From Nymphaea colorata (taxonomy: Eukaryota; Streptophyta; Magnoliopsida; Nymphaeales; Nymphaeaceae): a stretch of 64,000 nucleotides of DNA. The position numbers and the translations under genes were made by a program. The stretch lies in NCBI RefSeq assembly GCF_008831285.2, contig NC_045147.1, forward strand, positions 7,036,334 to 7,100,333, read 5' to 3'. Under the pieces are notes generated by a model, which saw only the letters and a program-made list of their open reading frames with translations, was not told the DNA's origin and did not search any database. Of the stretch, positions 48,711 to 60,135 are shown piece by piece (within the stretch, counting starts at the first letter, position 1; every line of letters begins with the position of its first letter).

Positions 48711-49364
48711 CTATAGGGAACCACTACACTAGCTCATTTATTTTTCGTTATGCTTCTACAACTATTTCTGATACAAATCAGCGGGAGAGAGGTCTCTCGA
48801 CCTTTATTCAGCAAAAAATCGAGCCTTACAAATCAGGCAAACATAAAGGAAGAGAAACTGCTCCACAGCTGTACACTAAAACTGCAGTAGTGCCTAGGCC
48901 ACAAACTAGATAATCGGAAGAGCGTACAATCAACACAGGCAGATCAGTCCAGGGAGGACAGTGGATTTGCAGCTCTACGCATCGGAACCAAGAGACAATC
49001 AACAACTTGCAGAGGGAGCTCAGTTTGCAATAGATGAAGTTGAGGCAAAATACGGTGCAGGGCAGGGAAACGATTAATGCATCTGTTCCTCCCTTCAAGA
49101 GTACAGATGTCAGTGTATATGAAAAATGAAGTGATTTGAAACTGACAACAAAACATTGACACTGATTCATGAGATGTGTGTAGCTTCCAGTCATTCTGCC
49201 TAATAAGTGATGAACCAACTCGTTTTCTTGAAACCATTTTTTTCACCAATCTGCGTCAATTGTCTAATGCAATTGATCGATTTATCCACTGAGAAATAAT
49301 AGGTTAATCATTCATTCTATGAGGCGAGAAATGTGTGTTCTTGAAATTTTATCAATTTTCTTAC
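48711..49364 (-). mobile_element. Probable 3'-terminal remnant of another LINE
   Basis: On the minus strand the segment ends GCTGAATAAAGGTCGAGAGACC, an AATAAAGG word followed by a small hairpin. This is the same arrangement as at the 3' end of the LINE at 20690-20715. The 130-residue minus-strand frame at 48826-49218 has no recognisable domain. No RT sequence was identified, so the assignment rests on the tail only. Confidence 0.35.
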
Positions 49365-49642
49365 TGTAGAAATATGCAACGGAACAGAGGAAAAGAGAAG
49401 AAACACACGATATACGTAGAAAACCTCAAGAAGAGGTGAAAAACCACGGAGAAGCTCTAACCTAGGGACACAACCGCAACCCTAGGAGAGAGAAAATTAT
49501 ATTCCACTTAATCAACAACACAACACTAAGTGGGATTATAAGGAGGAAACCCACCTAGGGTACCGAGCCACTCTCGGTTCCCATGCCCCATGGGACCGGG
49601 TCCATATCCAGACCCGGTTCCCTTACACAATATATTCTAACA
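49365..49642 (-). repeat. 3' LTR of the copia element
   Basis: Plus-strand TGTAGAAATATGCAACGG to TATTCTAACA, 278 bp. Inside it, CATGCCCCATGGG and the GGGTCC/GGACCC-like words form short palindromes shared with the other LTR. Confidence 0.95.
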
Positions 49643-50470
49643 CTCCCCCTCAAGCTTGGCATACATGTCAAACATACCAAGCTTGCTCACATTTTTTTCA
49701 AATTGAGATGTACATAAGGCTTTGGTTAAAACATCTGCAATTTGATCTTCAGACTTCATATAAGGCAGGATCAACTCTTTTGAATCAATGCGTTCCCGTA
49801 TGAAGTGGCGATCAATCTCCACGTGTTTGGTTCTGTCATGCAGGACGGGATTATTTGCAAGGTTAATCGCAGATTTGTTGTCGCAGTACATCTTCATCTT
49901 CTCTTCCATTTCAATTCCAATATCTGCTAGAAGGATCTTCAACCATAGCATTTCTGTAACTCCCATAGCAACCGCCCTGTATTCAGCCTCAGCACTGGAT
50001 GTAGAACAAACTTCCTGCTTTTTACTTCTCCATACAACCAGGTTACCCCCTAGAAAGATGCAGTACCCTGTGGTAGACCTCCTAGTATCAGTGCACCCTG
50101 CCCAATCTGCGTCAGAGTATCCTTCAATATTAAGTTGGTCTTGCTGAGTATACAGTAATCCTTTCCCTAGGTCATTTTTGAGATATCCCAACACTCTTTC
50201 TGCACTCTTCCAGTGACAATCAGTAGGAGCATGCATAAACTGACTCAACACATTCACAGCATAGATGATATCAGGGCGAGTGAGGGTAAGATAGATGAGC
50301 TTACCAACCAACCTCTGATACCGACCTTTTCCTTCCTCATCCAGGATGTTGCCAGTCTTGATGCTTATCTTCGTACCAGACTCCATTGGAGTTAGAAAGG
50401 ACCTACATCCAAGTTTACCTGTCTCCTTTAAGAGATCCAGAGTGTACTTCCTTTGGCTCATAACAAGTCA
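49643..50470 (-). pseudogene. Copia RNase H and RT end
   Basis: The frame 50461-49637 encodes MSQRKYTLDLL, then the RNase H core with YSDADWAGCTDTRRST, SSAEAEYRAV and the DNKSAI and KHVEIDRHFI motifs, ending KLGMFDMYAKLEGEC just before the polypurine tract, as in intact elements. It is separated from RT by one TGA (50468-50470) where a glycine codon is likely. RNase H catalytic residues D, E and D are all visible. Confidence 0.88.
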
Positions 50471-51566
50471 TGTCTCTGATCGAGCAATCTCTATCCCCAG
50501 AAAGTACCTTAGTTTACCCAGATCTTTCAGATCAAATTCTGCAGCTAACCTCTCCTTCATCTTATTTTTCTCTTCTTCATCGTCACCTGTGACAATCATA
50601 TCATCAACGTATACAAGAAGGAGACTCACCAAACCATTTCTCTGCTTAATGAATAGGGTGTGATCACCATTTCCTTGTTTGTATCCATTAGTCTTCATCA
50701 CTATCCTCAGTCTTTCAAACCAAGCTCTAGGAGACTGCTTTAGTTCATACAAGGCTTTCTTGAGATGACAACATTTTCCGCTTTGAGCATATACAGGGGG
50801 CATGCTCATATAGACCTCTTCTTCTAGATGGCCGTTCAAGAATGCATTCTTGACATCAAGCTGGTCCATGCTCCACTTCTTTTGCACAACAAGTGCTAAG
50901 ATGACTCACGGTTTTCAGTTTGGCAACAGGGGCAAAAGTTTCAAGATAATCAATACCGTATTTCTGACTGAACCCCTTTGCAACAAGGCGAGCCTTATAC
51001 CTTTCCACAATACCATCAGGTTTGTACTTCACACTAAACACCCACTTGGAACCAACTAAATGAGTGTCCTTGGGCATATCAACAACTTCCCACGTGCTGT
51101 TCTTTGCCAAGACATTCATCTCCTCTGTCATGGCCTGTAGCCATTTAGGATCCTCTCTGGTATCTTCCACACACCTGAGGATCACAGACTTAGACAAGGA
51201 TGTAATAAAGCATTTGTAATTCTTACTAAGTTTCACATAAGAGACAAATCTCTGAATAGGATGAGAAGTACATGACCTGGTTTCCTTGCGCAAGGCTATG
51301 GGAAGCTCTTCATCTATTGGACTTGGGTCATCCGGGGAACTCACAGGATTGGGATTAGTTACATCAACATCTTCAATCACATCTGTCTTCTTTCTGATGT
51401 ACACCTGGCCGAACAGATGATCACGAGCTGTGGGCTGATCATCCACAGAGTTCCCTTGCACAGGGCTGTCGCTATCACTTCTGACTGTCTCTGTCACACT
51501 GTGGCTGACCTTGTACTCTAAAAAATTCATAAACTGAACCAGTTGGTCTGAAGAATACTCTTCCAT
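50471..51566 (-). pseudogene. Copia reverse transcriptase
   Basis: The N-terminal part (51566-50890) contains [22 protein letters not shown] and [12 protein letters not shown] small deletion near 50885-50910 shifts the frame after LKTV. The second part (50887-50471) has [12 protein letters not shown], the catalytic LLVYVDDMIVTG and LRYFLGIEIA. Both RT blocks keep the expected residues, so a single frameshift and the TGA at 50468 are the visible lesions in this enzyme. Confidence 0.88.
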
Positions 51567-52497
51567 ACTTTTCCCTATACACTCCCCCCTGAAGAGGATT
51601 CATAGGAAAACACGCCTCATGTTCATGAAAGGTAACATCCCGAGAGACATAAATTTTGGAGGTAGTAGGGTCAAGACACTTATATCCCTTCTGAGTTGGA
51701 GAATACCCCAAGAAGACAGCTTTGACGGGCCGATGATCAAGTTTCTTAAGGGTTGGACTATGGTCATGAACAAAGCAAGTACACCCAAACACTCGAGGAG
51801 TAAGAGGCCAAGGGTTATGAGTGGGCCTAAGAACAGAGTAGGGAGAACGACCATTCAACACACGAGTAGGCATACGGTTAATCAGATGGGCACTAGTGAG
51901 AAGAGCATCACCCCAGTAGCGCTTAGGAACATGCCTATGGAACATAATGGCATGAGTGACTTCTAATAAATGGCGATTTTTACGTTCGGCCACGCCATTT
52001 TGAGGAGGTGTGTAACTACAAGATGTCTCATGAATAATACCCTTGCTCCTCAAGAAATCATCTATAGATTGAGAGACATACTCCCGAGCATTATCGGTGC
52101 GGAAAGCTTGAACAGAGGTCTGAAATTGAGTCTCAACAAATGCAACAAAATTTTTGACAATGATGGGAACTTCACTACGTTCTTTCAACAGGTACACGAA
52201 CGTACAACGGGAGTAGTCATCAATAAGAGTCATAAGGTAATGAAAACCACGACAAGTGGGTACTCCCGAAGGACCCCAAACATCAGAGTGAACCAAAGTA
52301 AACAGACGAGTGGTTTTATTGAGAGAAATAGGGTACGAAGCCCTGACATGTTTAGCCAACTGACAAACTTCACATGAGAAAGAGTCAATAGAAACAGAAG
52401 TAAAAAGACTTGCAAACGCTGATGGGGAACTCCCATGGCTGGAGTCAATATGCATAACTTGACGACGTTGTTCCTCAGATTCCACCCGGGCATACAC
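51475..52497 (-). pseudogene. Copia integrase fused to gag remnant
   Basis: A 340-residue frame. It starts in the gag tail (ARVESEEQRRQV) and passes directly into the C-terminal end of the pre-integrase finger (CEVCQLAKHVR). The integrase core follows with HSDVWGP, FRTDNAREYVS and PPQNGVAERKNRHLLE, so all three DDE residues are present, and then the GKxPY-type and FGCTCFVH segments. The gag zinc knuckle and protease expected between these parts are absent, so an internal deletion has joined the two. Confidence 0.85.
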
Positions 52498-53175
52498 CTC
52501 CTCAATCCCGGGAATCTCGTCACAATTGAGAATTTAGCTCTTAATGGATTCAAATTCATCGCGTAAGCTTCCAAGGAAAATAAAAGTCCGGTCCATCCAT
52601 TTTTGTCCCAGTACAGGGCATGATCAGAACCACAATGCCAGTCATCATTCACATGGTAGTCTAGTTCCTCCCCTTTAGTCTTCTTGGGCTGCAAAGAAAG
52701 AAGCTACAGACAAGTCACCCTGTTTAAGAGAGTAGATGCTACGTTTGATTTGGTACGTACGCAATACTCTCTTCTTACGGCCATACATCCGCGCAAGCAC
52801 AGTCCACATGTCGTATGCAATCGATTTACGCAAGATCAGAGGCTGAATATCTGCAGAAACAGAACTAATGATCCATACTTTCACCTGACTATCTTCCAAC
52901 GCCCAAGTCGCCCATCGCGGATCCGTTTTTGAAGGTGCAGGTTTCTCCCCAGTAATATAGGGCAGACGACCATGACTGGTTATCCCGATTTCTAGGGCAG
53001 CAGACCAAGAGATAGTTGTCCTTGTTCAGCCGGATGGAGGTGACTTGAACATGCAAGTTCTCGCTCTTGGTATTGCTGCCCATATCTAGGGCATCATCGA
53101 TCTTGGGAGTCATCGCTTCGGCCATCACAATCACCAAAGAGAAGCAATACCCAACACCAGAAACGACAGACAAGA
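52498..53175 (-). pseudogene. Copia gag (UBN2-like), frameshifted
   Basis: Frames 53173-52889 and 52899-52675 give VTSIRLNKDNYLLV, ALYYWGE, then EDSQVKVWIISSVSADIQP, YDMWTVLARMYGRK and LKQGDLSVASFF, matching the UBN2 gag core of copia elements. Another frame (52694-52498) continues EELDYHVNDDWHCG. The likely ATG is near 53131 (MAEAM). At least three frameshifts occur. Confidence 0.8.
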
Positions 53176-53406
53176 GGTAGTGGAGGCGGAAGAATTACTG
53201 GCGGTGATAGCAGTGACGGCGGCGACGCAGGAAGGGCGACAACGGCAGCAATGATGGCGGCGACAACGACGATGACGCCGGCGACGCAGGAAAGATGACG
53301 GCGCTGGAACTGGCGGCGGCGGCACTGGAACAGGCGGCGACGGCGGGAGACGAGCAGTGGCAGAAACGATGGAAACGCACGATCACAGAACAAAACCCAC
53401 ACACGG

Positions 53407-53420
53407 TGGCTCTGATACCA
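53407..53420 (-). other. Primer binding site (initiator Met tRNA) of the copia element
   Basis: Minus-strand TGGTATCAGAGCCA directly adjoins the LTR end at 53421. Confidence 0.93.
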
Positions 53421-53697
53421 TGTAGAAATATGCAACGGAAGAAAGGAAAAGAGAAGAAACACACGATATACGTGGAAAACCTCAAGAAGAGGTGAAAAAC
53501 CATGGAGAAGCTCTAACCTAAGGGCACAACCGCAACCCTAGGAGAGAGAAAATTATATTCCACTTAATCAACAACACAACACTAAGTGGGATTATAAGGG
53601 AGAAACCCGCCTAGGGTACCGAGCCACTCTCGGTTCCCATGCCCATGGGACCGGGTCCATATCCAGACCCGGTTCCCTTACACAAGATATTCTAGCA
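53421..53697 (-). repeat. 5' LTR of the copia element
   Basis: Plus-strand TGTAGAAATATGCAACGG to TATTCTAGCA, 277 bp. It is the LTR nearest to the bZIP gene, about 1.5 kb upstream of its start codon, and its own promoter points away from that gene. Confidence 0.95.
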
Positions 53698-53702
53698 CTT
53701 AC

Positions 53703-54598
53703 CAATATAAGTCTACTCTCCAATAAGATCATTCGATTTACCTATCAAGGCCGAACAGGTCAATCGTCTATTTGACGAAGCGGAAAATGTTTTACAAGTA
53801 AATTTTTATAGTAAATGTTGAGGATATTTTGCTAAAGGCATGAAAAATGCATTGTAACACGGTAAAGAATATTTAGGTAAAAGCACGAAAAAAATGTGCT
53901 GTAACGTTTTCAAGAATGCTTGGGTAAAAATACGAGTATTTAAGAGGTTTTGCCTCCAAAATGAGGTTCTTAGAGTGTTTATGTGCTATGAAAACTGAGG
54001 AAAACTCAATTTTAAAAAGGCCTAGTTTTATAAAAAGAAGTGAAAAACTCCATCCGCTCAAGTTATTAAAAAACTTAGGGGTTTTGGGTGTGTCATCAAA
54101 CAAACCGCATTTTTAAAACTGATTAAAAAACTTAATTATCATACAACCAAGTTTTAAGGTGTCATCCAAATGCCCCGTTAAGTTTTGTTGGCATTTTTGT
54201 TTCAGAGGCAATGTTGGAACATATATTATTCAAACACATGGCACGTTATCAGCCTAACATGCAGCATGACGCATTCGAATTAAAACAGCAGTGTTTTTTA
54301 AGTCCTCTCTTGAAGTTTCAAGTGAAAGTGTGAATGGATAGAGACGGCAAGAAATAAGTGGTCGAACTTTGCCATCAGGCTGCCGAAAGGGCACTTGGTT
54401 AGTCAAAAACTCCACGGTTGTTTTGGGTCTCGGAAATTTAAGATTCTGTGAAGTTCAAGGAACAAGGAGAGTCCGCCCATCCCGAGATTTCTCGGCAGTG
54501 GTCTGCTTTGCTTCATTGTGTTATTCTCTTCTTACGGCCAGTTTTACAGCTATAACCTCTCGCTGATTGCTGCGATTATGACAATAAATTTCCCGACT

Positions 54599-54600
<2 letters not shown>
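53703..54600 (+). promoter_or_regulatory. Upstream region of the bZIP gene
   Basis: Non-coding, AT-rich DNA between the copia element and the CT tract. I found no perfect ABRE (ACGTGGC/ACGTGTC). GGCACGTTATC at about 54240 is the nearest partial match. No open frame of note apart from a chance 65-residue frame at 54369-54566. Confidence 0.4.

Positions 54601-54602
<2 letters not shown>

Positions 54603-54640
<38 letters not shown>
54603..54640 (+). repeat. CT microsatellite in core promoter or 5' leader
   Basis: A nearly pure CT run with one TTT interruption, followed by CTCTCTCGCAAG and ATATAAAGG (about 54647-54655), which could be a TATA box. CT-rich tracts are common at plant transcription start regions. 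Confidence 0.75.
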
Positions 54641-54641
<1 letters not shown>

Positions 54642-54659
54642 GCAAGATATAAAGGTTTA

Positions 54660-55220
54660 TCAATGAGGTTGTTCTCCCGTGTTCTAAGTTAGGTTCTTCT
54701 CTTTCGATGTTGCTCATCGGAATTGCTGGATCAGGGTGAGGTTCAATTCATGTTTTTTTTGTTCGTTTTGGGGCTCCGATTCCGTGCTTGTTTCAGTCCG
54801 GTGGTCGTTGGGTAGCTGTAGGAGACGTGATTCCTGTTCGCAAATTTGGACTGGAAGAGTGTTTAAGTAGTAGTGGACGCAACGTTTTCGACCGTCGTTT
54901 GCTTGTTCATGGGATAGATGAATTGTGAGCGACCAATTAAGTTTAGAAGATTCTTGGTGCTTCTGTTTCTTGGTATAGTGTTGAAGTTAGAGTCCACGAG
55001 TGAGTGTTCTTATTTTTTCAGTTGGAGATGTGATCTTTGTCAAACAGATGGAGAGTTGAGAAGAATGGTCTCTTTCGATAGGATGTAATTTAGGTTATTA
55101 ATAAGCTCAGAGATTTCGTTCTCTCTCAGTGGAATAAATGTTCGTTGTAGGTGTTGCTTCTAGCTCGTGTCTGTTAGTCTAATTTTCGCAAAAATAGAAG
55201 GATTGGTGGTGTAGAAGAGG
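54660..55220 (+). promoter_or_regulatory. Probable 5' leader with two upstream ORFs and a possible leader intron
   Basis: Two short upstream ORFs are visible: ATG 54663 to TAG 54692 (9 codons) and ATG 54707 to TGA 54739 (10 codons). GATCAGG|GTGAGG near 54736 could be a donor and TTTTTTCAG|TTGG near 55021 an acceptor, which would make a leader intron of about 285 bases. These are inferences, since no transcript can be seen. Confidence 0.4.
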
Positions 55221-58200
55221 ATGGGTTCCGATCTGTTTTTCAAGAATGGGCTTCCGGAAGCCCGGGGAGAAAATGGTTCCAGAACAGAAAACGCAAGGTC
55301 GGGGAATTTGCTGTCCCGGCAATCGTCAGTTTACTCACTTACACTGGATGAATTTCAGAGTGGCCTCGGGAAGGATTTCGGATCTATGAACATGGATGAA
55401 TTCTTGAAGAACATCTGGTTTGCAGAAGAGACACAGAGTTTCTCCACTTCACCCTGTACGCCGGAAGGGAATTCTGGGGGTTTGTCTAGGCAATTTAGTT
55501 TGCAGAGGCAGGGATCCTTGACATTACCTCGGACATTAAGCTTGAAGACGGTAGATGAAGTGTTCAGAGATGTGATCAAGGAAAGCGTGGATCAGACCTA
55601 TAATATTGGCACGGCGCCGCACAAGCAACCAACTCTTGGAGAGATGACTCTGGAGGAGTTTCTGGTCAAGGCAGGTGTCGTGAGGGAAGATACCCAAACT
55701 GCAAGTGCGTCCAACAGTGGAATTTTTCTGAGTAACAGTGAGAACAGCGCGGTTGGAAATGGAAACGCCCAAGTTGGATCTGATATCGGTCTGGCTTTGG
55801 GGTTCGGGCAGCCTGCTCAGGCTAATGGAAATTTATCACGTGTGGCGTATCAGGAGGTTATTGCTCCAGCTGGTAACAGTGTTAGCACTCTGGAAGCATT
55901 TAGGTCTTCCCAGCCACAGCAACAGCAACAGAACCACCACCACCACCAGCAGCAGAAGCAACTTTCGTGGCGCGACAACCAGCATAATCGAAGCCCAGTC
56001 GTTCAACCGACAAAGCAGCAGCAGCATCAGTTCTTAGGGGGTCAACCAACAATTGTCTATGCATCATCACTACAAATGGCCAACAATGAGGAATTGAAGA
56101 CTCCAGGCATAGGTAACGGTCAGTCACTGTCTCACGTGGTAGGCAGCGCAGGAATTGGTGGCCAAGCAGGATCTGAAGACCCTGGTGGAATTCTGGATGC
56201 AAAACCAAGCGTTGCATCGGTCTGCCCTTCAAGTAGTGACTTCATAAGCGGGGGTATCCAAGGGGGAGCTTCAATAGTTTCAGAAACAACTGCATCTCTT
56301 GTAAACCAGATTGCCTCTGATACCATCAACAAAAGCGATGGTGACAACTCCTCATTATCCCCTGTTCCTTATCCTTTAAATGGAGTTATGAGGGGAAGAA
56401 GAGGTGGTGGATCAGTGGAGAAAGTCATTGAGAGAAGACAGAGGCGCATGATCAAGAACAGAGAATCAGCTGCCAGGTCACGGGCACGGAAACAGGTAAT
56501 TTCCAGGCTGTTTCGCTGTTTGCCTTTCCTGTTGTTATGAAATTTATGTGCGATCAGAAGTTTTTAGACATCCATCTGTTCTATGACAGTTAATTTCTTT
56601 ATGATGGTCCTTTTTTTATTGGGCTGTTAATTTGGTTTCACCACCTTTGGAGAAGCTGATGAGATCTCGTTCTGATTGTTCTAGGCTGAGATGTGTTCTA
56701 AATGGTGCCTTTAGATATCTATTTCTGGTGAACATATAAGATACTTGCCGAGGTGTGGTGTATTCCCTTTCTATAATCTTCGTGTGCTCCTTTGCTTTCA
56801 TTATACCAGCTTGTCTGCTGTCGCTTGCTCATGGTAGCCAAGTTACAGCTTATAGCTGCCTGCCATTGCAGGATTCCCCAAAAGTTGGTATTGCAGAATA
56901 GTAACACTGTATGGTTTGATGGAGTGAACCAGTTTTAATTAACCTTCTATTCTCCCTTTAATCATGTACATACACCTCGACCCATATATCTACTCTTTCG
57001 TGCATGTATGGTTCCATGTACAAGCATGCCTAGCAAGCCTAGACCTAGTTTACTTTAGCCTGAATATTTGAAATAGTGGTGTTACATGATTTCATCCAAT
57101 ATGTTTATCTGTTACCAGTTATGCAGCATATTATGTCCTGAATTTCTTGCAGGCTTACACCATGGAACTGGAAGCTGAAGTGGCAAAACTCAAAGAAGAG
57201 AACATGAAATTGAAGAAGAAGCAGGTGCATTTTCGGCCTTTGATGGAGATGGAGTACATTATGGCAACTGTCTTATCATATTTTACAGTTAAGTTAGTGC
57301 TTACATGATGTTCCCATGCTTTTGGAATTAACTTAATTGTACCTTTTTCAGGAAGAAATCATGAAAATGCAGAAGGCTCAGGTACTAGTGGGACAGGTTT
57401 TCTTCACTTCATTTCATTGTATTAATTATACTGTTTAACATTCCTCACTTGTTGAAAATCTGCTGGCTATTAAACCTCTTCTTTACTTTGTCTGTGGCTT
57501 CAGTATCTAAATTATCCCATATAAAGTTAACTTTGAACTTATTTCACTGGTCTACATGGCCTTTTCCTTTTCTACGTTTTGGAACTCCACATCCTGCTGT
57601 GGTGGCGTCCTGCTATCTTGTCTTCCAGCTTCTAAGAGTCTTCCATGTTCAGTTTGTATCTGAATGCATTAGGTTGTAGGAAAATTAGTATTTCAATCTA
57701 TGACATGTTCAAGCAGAATGTGTAAACCTCATGGCCAGTTACATCCTTATTGATTTACACAATATGAACATGATTGTCATTATGGTCTCCTGCACTGCAT
57801 ATCTTTTTACCTGTTATTTTATGCCTGTTCAGTAAATATAAACTTATTTCATAGTGGAAATGATTTCAGGTCTCCTGGTTTCAGTGTTTAGTGAGAACTG
57901 CATCATACATGTTTCTTACGATCATATAGGCTTAGCCATTTGTGTTCACAAAATAATCTATTGTGTTATTCGGTCCTGCTATTTTAACTTGGAAATGAGT
58001 TGTGGATTGAACGTGCAAAATTACATGATCTCATGTTTTTAGATTAGGGCACTTGAATTGACCATCATGTTCAGTTTTGCATGCATGCACATAATGTAGG
58101 CATATGTACATATAGAGTATATGCCAATCATTTTAGAAAACTGACATGGAAAAGGAAGCTGTTGATAGAATACCTTTGTTTATACCTGCCTTCCTGCTAC

Positions 58201-60084
58201 AATGCATTACTAATGCATCTTATTCATCTCTAAACCCATGTGCATGTGAGTGTCTTTATATGTGTGTGTGTATGATTGATACACAAAATTCAAAAGTTGT
58301 GAGAATTATTAACGTTTGATGAGTCATGTAAAAAAGGTAGTGGTGAAAGTTTGTCTTTTTCACTATGCATGTTAGTTTTGCATATTTGGTTCTTTTCTTT
58401 CCACAATTTCAAAATGATCTCAATTTAGTTTTTTCTTTTTTCAAATGTGTGTGGGCTTGTGTGTCTGTGTATATATAACAAACAGCAATATTGTTCTCAT
58501 CAATTTCTCAAGGTCTTTTTTGGAGTTCTTATTTTCTCTGAGCAATTTTTATGTATTTTTTACCCTGCCCCCTTTCAAATTTTTGAGAGCAGTTGCTGAG
58601 TCTAACTCAATTCAGAGAGTACGTGCTGGGTTTGTTTATTACTATATGTTGCAGCCTAAATGCTGGATTTCTGACCCAATTCATTTGCATGGTGGTTCTC
58701 CCCAATCTGTTCCTGAAGCATATGATCCATCCTCGCTCTATGTTGTCAAGGTGCCAAGGCGCTGCCTGGGCGCCAGGCAGCACCTAGTGCCTAGGAAAAA
58801 AGGCGACCAAATTTTTTTTTAAAATTTTCTAGTTATGTAAAAGTATATTACTAATTGCAGTATATAACAGTATACATATTACATTTTGCTACAGCAGTAT
58901 GTAACAGTATAAACATATTACATATTACAGTATATAACAGTATACATATTACTAAAGCAGTATATAACAATATAATACATATTACATATTACAGTATGTA
59001 ATAGAATCATAAACAGAATACATATAACAGTCTAAATCTAACCAGTAACACAGACTGTATTATACCGGTAAAACAGAATACATCATGCATCATAAACAGA
59101 ATACATATAACAGTCTACTGTTGGTTAAATCATAAATGGAATTCATAACAGATTGTATTATACAGTAAGACAGACTGTATTATACAGTATAACTGTAAAA
59201 CAGAATACATGTAACAGTCTACTAATGGTTAAATCATAAATGGAATACATAACAGAAATCAGAAACAGCATACATATTACTAGAAACAGCTATAGCATAT
59301 TACAGTATACTAGAAACAACTATAACATATTACAGTATATTACAGCATACATATTACTAGAAAATTAGAAATCAGAAAGGGGTCATATATACTATTAGTA
59401 TATAACAAAATCACTTCAAAGACATTCATATAACATAAAGCAAAACAAATTAACACCCAAACTGGAATCAGAAATCAGAAATGAGAAACAGAAACATATA
59501 TAGACTATTTACATAATATATTATACAACATATTGAATCAGAAACAAAAACATATATAAAACAGATAGACTATTTACATATAACAGGTATACAGGTATAT
59601 ACAGTATGTACTTGAAAAGGACGTAACAGGTATAACATATATAAGATATATAATATCACAAGCATACAGGTATATTCACTTTCCCATGGACTAGGCGTGC
59701 TGGTGCCTAGGCCAGCCTAGGTGGCAGCACATATCCTGTCGCCAAAGTGGGGGACTTAGGCAAGGGGTGTGGACTCATGCTTAGTACACTCGTCGATGCC
59801 TTGACAACATAGTCCTCACTTACTCTCCTTTTATCTATTTGAAGCTGTTGGTTGCTGATGTTCTCCTTGCATATGAGACACTCTCTCACTCTTCATCTGT
59901 TGGTCATCCTCCCTTTCTTTCACTTTCAATTTTTTTATTTTTCCCTTGCAAAACTGTGACAATCATTATAATTATTTTCAGATGATAAAAGAAACCAAAA
60001 TAGGAAACCAGTATCCTCAAGAAGTAAAAAGTTATTGTTATATTATAGTATTGCAGCATTTCAAAAATATCATGATATTTTCTA

Positions 60085-60135
<51 letters not shown>

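Larger units (their letters stand above)
49365..53697 (-). mobile_element. Ty1/copia retrotransposon with 5-bp target duplication
   Basis: LTRs are 49365-49642 and 53421-53697. The primer site directly abuts the right LTR and the polypurine tract CTTGAGGGGGAG (minus strand) abuts the left one. Perfect target duplication CTTAC flanks the element (49360-49364 and 53698-53702). The domain order gag, integrase, RT, RNase H defines Ty1/copia. The two LTRs differ at about a dozen positions by eye, so this is the youngest datable insertion seen here. An internal deletion and several frame breaks leave it non-autonomous. Confidence 0.95.

Noticed and set aside
43152-48715. CTAAT and CTATA considered as the target duplication of the chromovirus
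   Set aside because: Only three of five positions agree, which is not convincing.
48826-49218. 130-residue cysteine-rich minus-strand frame
   Set aside because: No recognisable domain. The surrounding tail looks like LINE 3' sequence, so the frame is probably chance.
53094-53503. Minus-strand frames rich in R, P, A and H in the copia leader
   Set aside because: They come from GGC/GAC triplet repeats between primer site and gag, and other frames are equally open.
54230-54260. GGCACGTTATC considered as an ABRE
   Set aside because: It lacks the ACGTG core followed by GC or TC needed for a confident call.
55738-56037. Plus-strand 99-codon frame overlapping bZIP exon 1 in another frame
   Set aside because: It is a shadow of the CAG/CAC-rich bZIP coding sequence.
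58445-58822. 125-codon frame in intron 3, considered as an extra exon
   Set aside because: No bZIP-family similarity, it runs into the MITE end, and splicing 57381 to 63025 already gives the full conserved protein.
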